From Purpureocillium takamizusanense (Eukaryota; Ascomycota; Sordariomycetes; Hypocreales; Ophiocordycipitaceae), in NCBI RefSeq assembly GCF_022605165.1, contig NC_063069.1, forward strand, positions 2,418,001-2,482,000: a stretch of 64,000 bases of DNA, read 5' to 3'. This document shows positions 54,504 to 64,000 of this stretch, piece after piece. The notes under the pieces are model-generated. The model was given only the letters and a program-made list of their open reading frames with translations, ran no database searches and was not told where the DNA came from. Numbering within the stretch: position 1 is the first letter of the stretch; the number at the start of each line of letters is the position of its first letter. The position numbers were made by a program, and so were the translations under genes.

Positions 54504-56920
54504 CTAGAACCTGCTCCCGGCAGCCCAGATGCTCGCCGACGCCGAGGCCCCCCACTCGCTCCCCTCATAAGGGGGCGTGGGCCACTTGTACTGGTTGTCC
54601 GTCTTCTTGCTGAGGTCCAGGGGCTTCGGCGTCAGCACCTCCTGCCCATCTCCGTAGATGATCTGGTTGCCGTTTGCTGAGGGCGACGGGCTGGGGTAGG
54701 GATGCGGCGTCGTCAGACCCAGGTTGCTAGCCGACTGCCTGAGCGGCTTGCCGGCCCCGTCCATGCGATGCATGGCGCGCTGAGTCGACGTCAGGACCTC
54801 GTCGAGAAGCTCGTCCTCCTCAGCCGGAGCCTCGTACTGCTGCACCCCGTGCACCGCCTGTGCCCGCCGTGTCCGGCTCGAGATGGGCCCGTTGCGGGCG
54901 GCGCCAATCAGGTTGTCCACGGAGCGAGCTTGGTGCTGGGGGAGAGAGTGGTGCCTCTTCAGCTTGCCGCTCGACTGCTGATGGCTCAACGGGATGGGCG
55001 ACCGCGCGTCTGTGTTGTTCTGGACGTCGCGGAGGGCCTTGTCAAGGGACTCGTAGACCTCGGCCTTGGGGATCGGGTTCTGCTGGTCGACAACCATGGA
55101 CGACCTATTGCTCCCCCACGGGCCGCATCCGATCTGGGCTTCCATGTCCTCATACGACGGCGAGACGGGCGTCTGGTGACGCCCCGAGAACCGCCTGGCC
55201 CGCTTGCGCAAGTGCGAGAAGAAGCTCTCCTTCTGGCCGCTGGGCGGCGAGGCCAGTCCTGTGTGGCCATTGAGGGCCCGCTCGGCCTGCTGGCGGTGCA
55301 ACTCCGTGTACTTTGACGTCGACGCCATGGACAGCTGCCTACCAATCTTCTTCGACTTTTCCTGGCCACGGCTATTAGCGCTGGCGTCGGGCAGACCGTT
55401 GTTGGCGCGGGCAGTTACCGCATCCGAGAGCGGCGAGATGGGCCGGATCGTGGGCAGGATGGGCATGGGCGCGACGTTGGAGAGGCCGTTGCTCCATGTG
55501 CTGCGCTTGTTGGCGCCCGGCCGCGTCCTGCCGCTGGGCATCTCCGGCGTCGTCGAGGAGTGCATCACAGGGGGACGCTGCGAGAGGGCGTCCTTGACCT
55601 GCACCTGGGCGGGGGGGGGCTCCGCCGCCGTCTCGTTTCGGGCCCCAATCAGGGACTTGCGGAACCACGAGGGTTTCGAGGAGCCCGACGTGGAGGAGCC
55701 GTCCTTGGAGGCCCGTCCGAGGTCCGACTGCTTCCGCCCAAGGATCTTGGACGCGGAAGACTTTGGTCTGAGGGGATCCACGGCGTCCTGGAAGTAGTCG
55801 TGGTTGAGGGCCTGGGTGGACGTCGGGCGGTTCTTGGGGTCCCACATGAGGCACCAGGTGACAAAGTTGCTCAGGGCCGGTGGCCACTGGGGGGACTGTA
55901 GGATGGTGTCCATGGAATGGGGGGCCATTTTAGGGAACGAAAAGCCCAGCTTTCCGGCCAGCCTGGTGCCGTCGCGCCAGTCGCCGCCGCCGACGCGGAC
56001 GTTGGCCTTGTTGTACCAATTGCCCGGACTGCCCATGATCTCGCAGACCCTCCATACCTGGTCCACCTCGTTTCCGCCAGGGAAGAGGGGCTTGAGGGTG
56101 GCAATTTCGACGGCCATGGCGCCGACGGCCCAGATGTCCACGGGCGCCGAGTACTCGCCGGCACGGAGAAGAACTTCTGGCGCCCGGTACCATCTCGTGG
56201 ATACGTACGTCGTGTACGGCAGCTTGGAGTGGGTTTCGCGGGCCAGGCCAAAGTCGGCCAGCTTCACCGTGTACGTCGGCGGCGTCGACGGCGGCGTGAC
56301 GAGCGCCGAGTAGCGCCGAAATGAATTTGATGATTCTTGGTGCGATGACGTTGAGACAAGAATATTTTCGGGTTTGATGTCGCGATGGAAGAAGTGGTGA
56401 GAGTGGATGTGCTCGAGTCCCTGCATGATCTGGAACAGGATGCTCTTGACACTCGAATTATCGAGGCACTTGTGATCCCGGGCCTTCATTAATTGGTACA
56501 GGTTCCCTTCCATGTACTCCATGGCGATATGGAGCTTCTTGGTGTAGGGGTCCAGGAAGATGTCAAGAGCGGGAACCAGGTGCGGGTGTTGCGGTAGCGT
56601 CCGCAGGAAGACAACCTCGCGCAGCTCCAGGCACGGCGCCAGCGAGTCAAACGTTTTCTTCATTGACTTAATTGCGACCTGTAGCAAGTTAGAGGTGGGT
56701 GGTCCAAAGTCAAATTTGGGCCGCCGGCCGGGAAGCCCGCGTGTGCCAAACTCACCACCGACCCACGGCGGGCAACGTTGGCGCCTGCCGTCCTGACCCT
56801 GGCGAGGACGACGCTTCCAAAGCTGCCGTCGCCGATCTCCTTGAGCACCTCGAACCGGTCCTCGAGAGCCATCTGGCCATGCGGCTGGCCGCGCGGTGTC
56901 AGGTCGTTGGCGACCGTCAT
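54504..56920 (-). CDS. ime2: Ime2/RCK-family serine/threonine protein kinase, 779 aa
   Basis: Exons 56920-56756 and 56678-54504; a 77-bp intron (GTGAGT...GCTACAG) joins RRGSV to VAIKSMKK. The kinase domain (about 20-330) is complete: glycine loop GDGSFG (30-35), Lys59 of VAIK, HRD 153-155 in FFHRDIKPEN, DFG 197-199, activation-loop T211-x-Y213 in PYTTYVSTRWYRAPE, and GNEVDQVWRVCEIMGSPG. An insertion rich in Ser/Thr/Pro (about 164-190) between HRD and DFG is typical of Sordariomycete Ime2. The 450-residue tail is disordered and basic with many S/T-P sites. Ime2 homologues (Neurospora ime-2, Aspergillus imeB) control sexual development and nitrogen or light responses. It lies downstream of a long gene-free region. 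Confidence 0.92.
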
Positions 56921-59000
56921 TTCGGCGGCTGCTGCAAGGGAAGCGACTCGCGGCGACCCCAGGTTGCTGCTGTTGTTGATGTGTGGTAGAAGCGCGACGG
57001 GGCAGCCCTAGACTGTGGGTGGACAGTCAGGACTCAGCTTCCCCAGCGCCAGACGGTGAGTCCAAGCAGCAAATACCTAATGGGGGTGAGAGACGAGTGC
57101 TCTATCAAAGAGCTGAGGGCGATTTTATCGGTGCATTCAGGTCGGCGCAGCGTCGTCGTGTGCGGTTTATCGTCGGTGGTGCATGTAGTAGGTGGTAGTT
57201 GACGAATGCCGGGTCGATTGGCTTGGCTCCAAGGAGAAACGAGAGAAGCACCAGTGGAGGGATTGCACAAGGCAAGAGTCGAGGATGTGAGCCGAGCAGC
57301 GGACGGAAAGCAGGAGGCAGGTAAAGAATGACTGCGGTGAGCGTTGGATTGGCGAAGAACGGAGGATTGCGTTTGATATCCGGGCGAGTGAAAAGGAGAG
57401 AGTTTGATGGAGGGAAGCAAGCTCTCCTGGGTCGAGCGACAAGACCCAGGAACAGGGGGGGTGGGTGGTGGTCAGGTACTTGGTGGGCTCTTAATCCGCT
57501 GATCGCGGAAGGGCGCCCAGGTGCCAGGGCCGCTAGAGCTCACTGGGCCGGCCTCGCAAGCAGCTGGGGGCGCAGCGCGGGCTGGTACTCGCGGGTACCT
57601 TTTGTCGGACGGGTGCGCCAGCGGGTACCGCGACCAGGGCGGGCGTGCCTGAGGTACCTGACGGCAGTACCTTGGTACCTTGGTGGGTGGCTCGAGACGA
57701 ATGCGACAGCGCTATCCACGGCAATAGCGTCGGAGGTTGCAGGCGGCGACGGCAGAGGAGCGCAGCGGCAGCGCGGCAGCGGCAGCGACAACGACAGCGG
57801 CACAAGCAGACGCAGACGCAGATGCGGAAGAAGCAGACGCAGCAGCCTTGAAAGGGACAAGCAGCTCGAGGTGAAGGAAGGAAGAAAAAGGAATCCAGTA
57901 AGACCTGGGCGGGCGGACGAGCAAGCACAGTGCCACCGCGACGGGATGGGGTGGACTCGACTGGCCGGATTGGGGCGGACAACACGACCTGGAACTGACT
58001 AGGCCCCCGGAGGAGATGGATGGGGGCAGGACGGGCGCGCGCGACAGCCAGACGCCGGGCCAGGTGTGAAGGCGAGGGCGAGGGTGAGGGCGAGGTGAGG
58101 AGGACCGGACCAGGGCGGCGGGAGGAGGAGGCGGTTTGCAGGGTCGTTGGAGGGCGCGGCGTGGGGAATGCCCGACGGAGGCACTCACACCTCTCTCACG
58201 CACACTCACATCCGTCAATTTTGAGGGGGCGGCCATGACAGGGGCGTGTGGGCTGGCCGGCCTGGCATGGCGTGGCGTGGCATGGCATGGCATGGCATGG
58301 CATGGCTTGGGCGGACCGTGTGGGTGGAGGATGCTGCTTTTCCCGCAGGGGGAGAGGGAGCGGGGGGGGCCAGCGCCGTGTCGCGGATGAGCACAGAATG
58401 AGCGACGGGTGACAATTAACCAGGGGGTACTCCGTACTTCAGGGAGGTGACTGAATGAGAGAGGTGCCCGTGGTGGTGGTGGTGGTGGTGGTGGTGGTGG
58501 CCGGTAGCGTCTGTCCACCACCACCACCGGCCCCCCGAGTTCCAATTGTCAACCTGGGCTGGGATGATGGATGGAATTGGAAGTCACCAAGACGGCCCGT
58601 GCCCGCCTTCGCCGCCGCTCCGCGACCAACGGCCCAGGTACAGCACAGGCGGCAGTGCCGCGTATGGGGTACCTGAGGTACCCAGGACAGGGCGCCGACC
58701 ATGTATCCGCTACATGTACCCCGTACTTTGACGTGGTCAACCGCGTGTCTCCCTCTGCCCGCGTCTTACTTGGTCCCCTTTTTGGATGCGGACTCAACCC
58801 GGCCCCGTTGACACATCCCATCCATTGTGTCCCGCGATCCGTCGCGTTGTCGCCTTACTCGCGCGCTCCATATCCCTCCTCGACAATCCGGCGGCGGCGG
58901 CAACGAAGGAGCAACAGCACCGCCAGAAAATTCCACGCCCGCTTCTAGTACTACTACCAGGACTCCGTTCCTGCGGTGGGTTCGTGGATTCGTCAGGGTC
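56921..59000. promoter_or_regulatory. Proximal upstream region of the Ime2-like kinase gene
   Basis: For the minus-strand transcript the first upstream ATG (CAT on +) is more than 200 nt away, near 57134. GGTACC occurs at 57594, 57624, 57653, 57674, 58668 and 58677. There is a GCGGCAGC/GCAGACGCAG repeat (about 57765-57845), (GGCAT)n at 58261-58310, and a (GGT)n run at about 58470-58500. No gene is supported. Confidence 0.55.
58261..58310. repeat. (GGCAT/GGCGT)n pentanucleotide microsatellite
   Basis: About nine period-5 units, GGCAT with two GGCGT variants. Confidence 0.9.
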
Positions 59001-62000
59001 CCGGCGGCCCCGTCGCGACCGTTCGGCATGATGAAATTCATCAGCGCAGGTCCACCACCGACTGGGGCGATGACTTTTAGGGGTTCGGCAGCCTTGCTTG
59101 GTTGGGTCCCTCCCACGTAATGGAAGCAAGGCAGGACCGATGACAAGGCGGCCGTCACCGAGGTATGTGTGTACACTTAGTAGTACCGAGCTTCCGAGGT
59201 TCCCAAGGCATTATACATACATAGTATACATGCGGGCATTGCTCCGTTTCGATGCGCTCGTCCTCGTCAAAAGCCGTTCCCGATCGCTCGAGGCTCCCAC
59301 GTTCTGCCCGGCCTCGCCTGACCTGACCGAGAGGGGACCAGGTTGAGTGAGGCCCTTGCGGGAGGCAGCAAAGTAGCTATCCGGTACCCCAAACCCGGCG
59401 ACCCAACGTGCCCTTGCCCATGTACCGGGGGAACGCTCCCGCAAATCTCGAGGGGTGGTGGGCCCTCACTAATAAGTTAGTAGTAGAAGAGCGAGCTGCG
59501 AGGCTGCGAAAGAGGTCGCGGCCGTGAGCGCGGGCGAGCTTCCTTTGTCGCGGCTCAAATTGGGCAATTTGCGTGGCCGACAAGGGGTATCCACGGGTCC
59601 GGGGACGAAAGAAATTTGCTTCTTCGCCGACCCGTGTTTCTCTGCTCCTTGTCTGCCCCTCGACGGTAGGAGCCGCCGCCTCTCACGATCGAGGGGGAGG
59701 GGCTTGCTGGCTTGGGGGGGGGGGGGGAAACCGCCGCCCGCGGACGCAGCAGCGCCACGGTCACGACCGCGGGCGAGATGCGGGTGATGTGATGACAGAC
59801 GGGATGGTGCCAAGGCTTGTTGGAGTTTTGCCAGCGGTGTCGCCAGCGATGCCAGCCCAGCACCGTTGGCAGCGTGCAGCGGCGTACCGAGTACTGTACA
59901 GGCGCATGCATGCCTGTGCGATGAATGAAACGCACTCTCAAAGGTGCGCCATCGTTCGTGTAGAGGAGCGCGATGTGCACGCACGAAGTACGACACTGTG
60001 GGCTCGCGGCGCGGAGACCCCCGATTAATGATGCTTCGCAGAACCTAGGCTACGCATGCCATGCTATATCTACATACGAGAGCAGCGGCCTGCTCCATCC
60101 ATCCGTCGTCCACCACCCACGGCCAGAATGGGAGCGCGTGCCGTTGCCAGAACGGGGCGAGGCGCGATGCAGGATGCGGCTGGCCGGGCACCTGGGCTGG
60201 TGCCAACGAAGCAAACATTGATGATGAGCGTCACCGGCACCTGCATCCATCCTCGCCGGTCCGGTCCCAGGGCTACGAGTGCTACTGGTAGACGTAGCAC
60301 CGACTGTTATCGGTGACCGCGGGGTGAGGCGCGCTGCAACGGTTGCTCCCGAGGCAGAGGCGCGCGCGTCGATTCGAGGGATCGATGGATTCGAGCCGGC
60401 CGCAGTGCATCACAACCGCCACCTCCATCAGGCGCCGTTGTGCTTCTGTCCCGAGCAGGCGACTCGCGTCCTGTTTTTGTTGCCCGCCCAATGCCATGCA
60501 TGTGCATACATATAGGTACATAAGGTATAACTTGGTATGTGCGTCCTCGGTACTGTCAGTCAACTGCCACGGCACGGCCGGGAACACGGAAGATGATCGC
60601 CCATTGATGACGCTGGCTGGCGACACGCGACTGAGGGGGGGCCAGGGGGGGAGGGGGCAGTCGCCAAAGAATATCAAGGCTCTAGGGTCAAACAAGGAAA
60701 GAAGAGGGCCCTCGGGCTCAGGGCGACGGCGGGCTCGCCCTCATCCGAGGTGGCGACGGTCCCCTTTTTTTAGATGAACCGCCCGTTTGCTGGGAAATGG
60801 GCCGGCTGCTGGCTCGTAGGCTCGTCGTCGTCGTCGTCGGCGGCGGCGGCGAAGGAAGTGCTGATAATGCGCATGATTGAAACCTGAGTAGCCCGATGAC
60901 GCGGGAGATGAGCATGCCCCCGGGGCTTGCCCCAGCCGGTGTCGCCACTGCTGCGTCGGAGAGCCTGGCCGCACCTCGTTTCCACGAGTTACCCAGCTTC
61001 CCGGAGGAGCTGAAATGGTAAGTTGGTAGAGCATCGCACACGTCGACGGCTCCAGCAGCGTCACATCTATCTGTGTGCCCACTCGCCCAGCGCAGTGCAG
61101 CAGTGCGGTGCGGTGCGGTGCGGTGCACGATCATCCAGTATTCACTCCTCCCGGTCAGGTGGGTACCTCTCTTTCTCAGAGGCTGCCCCAGTGGCTCTAA
61201 CCTTCTATAAGTAAAGGGGCCGGGAGCTGCGGGCCGTGAGAGCCCCCGGATACCTCCTCTCCTGTAATACCTGCTGGACGGCGCCATTGTGCCTGAGGCG
61301 AGGCGCGGGCGGCGGGTGCCTCAGGACGAGTCGCGCGTGTCCGGAAAGAGAAGGAAGGGGTGAGTGACGGCGATAGACAGGTACAGTTCGCAGCTCCAGG
61401 TGCTCGTTGGAAGGCTTGAGGGGAGGCCACGGGGGTGGCTTGGAGTTGCGCGCCACAGGGGCGTGTGGGTGGATCGTCCCAATGCTCTCCCAGTGGGCAG
61501 CCCTGGGGTTTGGTGCATGGCCTGGTCTGGTCCAGCCCCAGCACTCCATCTATCTGAATTGCATTGGATTGGATTGGATTCTTTGGGCAGACAGACGAGC
61601 AGGACCAAAAAAAAAGGAACGACGATGGTGGACAAAGCGCCTGGTCTGGTCTGGTCTCAGGCACCACCACCACTACCAGCAGAAGGCGACTCGTCACGAA
61701 AAGCACGACCGCTCGCTGCCACGAGATGGATGGGCAATAGCCAAGGCACCGCACCTCAGGATCGGATTTTTAGAACGCGCGACTATTGGAATCCTTGCCC
61801 TATTCCCCATGATCCCCGTCGGCAGCCTCGTAGGTACTGCCTGCTAACGTTATATGTTGCCTAGTGGGGGACCCTGAGATTGATTGATGAGCCCGCCCCA
61901 AAGGCCAAGCTTGCAGGCAAGCCTGCGTTGCCTGCATTGCCGCATGATTACGCTGACATGGCGCAGCGCGGTGCCCGGCTTCCAGAAGCCACGCACCGGC

Positions 62001-64000
62001 ACGGCAGTCAAACGCACGCCGCGAATCATCTCCATAGCAGGTACTGGACTGTACCTCGTCAACACGCATGTACTTTGTACATTCGTACTACCGATCAACG
62101 CAAATGCCACGGAGTTGGCTCAAACGAAAGAAAAAAAAAAGTCTTCTTCTGCCGCGTTCCCCCCCAACCCCCCCTCCCAGGACAACGGCCGTTATGCAGA
62201 GGCCGCCAACAGCAGAGGAGCGACATGCCTTGGAATCGTTGTCCGGTTGGGTGACGCCCCCCTCTGCTCCTTTCTTTTCAAGGCCCGCGTCCTCGTTTGT
62301 CTCACAGTGCACTGACGGACGGGGCGGCGGAACGTTCCCTGGCGACCCTCGGACCACCAGCTCGCTCGCTCGCTCTTGTTCTCTCAGCTCCGCGACATCG
62401 CCGACGGGCTGACAGCTGGGTATGCTTGTACCTGGGCTAGCTACCAAGTAGTACTAGTGGTAGCTTCTCCAAGGAGCCGGCTGTGGCGGAGGGACGAAAT
62501 CTTGGAAGAGCGGATCGGTCCGAGTTTCGCCAGCTACGAAGATGTCGTCGTTCTCGTCGTCGTCGTCGTCGCCGCCGCCGCTGCCGCCGCCGCTCCCGCG
62601 CGACATTGTCAACAGAGAGAGACGCCGGCGCAACGGGTTCGGCCGCCACGTCGAAAGCGTTCGCTGAAGAATTGGTGCGGCGTGCGTGCATGCTTGCTAC
62701 TACGGGGCAACTAGAGGGGCGAAGGCCCCAGAACCAGAGGTCAGGTATCGTCGTGACTTGACGGTACGTACACGTTTTTTATCATTTGTGCAGTGTGCAG
62801 AGTACCCCGTCGGCTCTCCTCTCGCTCTCTCTCTCTCTCTCTCCCCGTGTCTGCTCTGCTCCATCATAATGTCGCGGCCAGCTTGGCGACAGAGCCAACG
62901 GGCGCCATGCCCACCGCGAGGCATGAAACGCCCACATCCCACCGCGGCAATAGCCCCGGCGAGCCGAAGCAAAAGGGCTCGCCTCGCAGGGATAATCCAG
63001 AGACACGGCGGCCTGAAGCTGCGCTGCTGCTGCTGCTGCCGGCCACGGTTCGGTCAAAGGCATAACTAAACCCTCCCCCGTCGGCCGTCCTTCTGGCCAT
63101 GTCCAACACCATTCCTCGCCATGTCTCTCTCTCCTTCTCTGCCCGTCCGGGGGCCTGGATGCCCCCCCCCCCGGCCCCCCGGCTCGGCCATGACCTCACC
63201 AGTAGGCGCCGGCCCTGTATTGCTTGCTTCGCCTGTGGCAGCATTGTGATGAAGCATGGCCCCCGGGCTGACCTTCTTTTTTCACAAAAAACATGGACGC
63301 GTTTGCTGCCCCCTTGCCTCTGCCCGCTGCTGCTTGCTTATACGACCGGATCCCCGATACGACACGGCGCTAGACGAGATGGAACTGACGCCGACGGCAA
63401 AGCTCCCCCCGGCACGCTCAGCGGCAGCACCCACGTTCGGACGTCGTCACGGGTGATAATGGCACGACCTGCTGCCTCCCATTGTGCCGGGGTTCATTCA
63501 ACTGGACCCCTTGTTGATGAGACCAGCACACCGCGTTCCGGGGAGCGGGTAGCCATACCCTCGTTCCCGGTGTGTCCGCTAGCAACGAGGCTAGTGCCCA
63601 AGGCCCGCCTTCCCCCCTGGTCCGCTCGTTGCTCCTCGTCATTGATGTTGTGTGTTGGAGCTCGTCCCCAGGCATGCTCTCTCGTCCCCCGCGTGTTGCT
63701 TTGCTTTGGGGAGGCTGGAGCCGAGCCCTGTCCGCATTCCGTTGTTCGTTTTTATCTTCTCCCGCCGCGAATGGTGATGCTCTGAACGTAGTGGCGACAC
63801 CTGGCGGGCAATCGACGCTCTTGGCCGTGAGCGGAGAGCACAGCGCTTATTAGGCATCCGGGCACCAACGCGCTCCGCTCCCCGACCGACCAGCTCCCAT
63901 CGTCAGCGTCAAAGCGGCGCGACGGGCCTTGCGGTGGATCCCAAGGGTCTTGCCGCTGAATAGTCCGTAACTTTAGTTCTGCCGCCGGCTTCCCCCCCAC
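59001..64000. other. Gene-free 5-kb tail of the window
   Basis: I could not support a gene. It contains a G14 tract (59714-59727), a GTC/GTCGTC run near 60823-60843, (GTGCG)n at 61101-61127, (GGATT)n at 61564-61581, (TGGTC)n at 61641-61658, GTC/GCC runs at 62543-62595, and a (CT)n run near 62822-62842. The longest frames (for example 63099-63785, +) have no recognisable motif, no signal peptide and repeat-derived composition. Confidence 0.5.

Noticed and set aside
63099..63785. 228-codon + frame near the window end
   Set aside because: Pro/Ser/Arg-rich, no motif or signal, and spans low-complexity C and CT tracts.

Overview
The window looks like nuclear DNA of a filamentous ascomycete (Pezizomycotina, most likely Sordariomycetes/Hypocreales). 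The evidence is high GC, strongly GC-ending codons, and many short introns (about 50-97 bp) with GTRAGT-type donors, CTGAC/CTAAC branch sites and YAG acceptors. The gene set also fits: a Zn2Cys6 regulator, an FRE-type ferric reductase, an Ime2-family kinase, a two-bromodomain BET protein and several Pezizomycotina-type orphan proteins. There is no operon structure, and I found no convincing tRNA, rRNA or CRISPR. The organism assignment is inference.

Layout. 1-11 kb: a secreted SurE-like phosphatase (cut by the window edge), a Zn2Cys6 transcription factor and a small Cys-rich secreted protein, then an SDR oxidoreductase divergent from an amino-acid permease. 11-24 kb: a 1420-residue disordered repeat protein and a 650-residue conserved fungal protein, divergent across a 6.7-kb gene-free interval that holds a MITE-like inverted-repeat element. 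25-36 kb: a Utp12-domain ribosome-biogenesis protein, a Bdf1-type BET protein behind a very long ATG-free leader, and a Nudix hydrolase. 37-47 kb: ferric reductase, secreted amidase, beta-lactamase-fold serine hydrolase (with a GC-AG intron) and a SET-domain methyltransferase. 47-57 kb: an uncertain hypothetical gene, a five-exon Hsp70-like ATPase and the Ime2-like kinase. 57-64 kb: no supportable gene, mainly simple repeats and the upstream region of the kinase.

Functionally this is mostly a housekeeping and regulatory neighbourhood (chromatin reading, rRNA processing, meiosis/starvation kinase, lysine methylation) mixed with secreted or transport functions (phosphatase-like protein, small secreted protein, permease, ferric reductase, amidase). 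It does not look like a biosynthetic gene cluster. From 8.8 to 46.8 kb ten consecutive genes alternate strands, so every intergenic interval there is a shared promoter or a shared terminator region.

The most unusual signals are: a 1.29-kb ATG-free stretch ending in a 6-codon uORF before bdf1; the inverted-repeat element at 17.6-17.9 kb; a SurE-like protein with a broken metal motif; the repeat architecture of the 1420-residue protein; clustered GGTACC palindromes upstream of the kinase; and a threefold repeat that starts over the permease stop codon. Exon coordinates were assigned by hand from splice signals and reading-frame continuity. Exons in the evidence are listed in transcript order.
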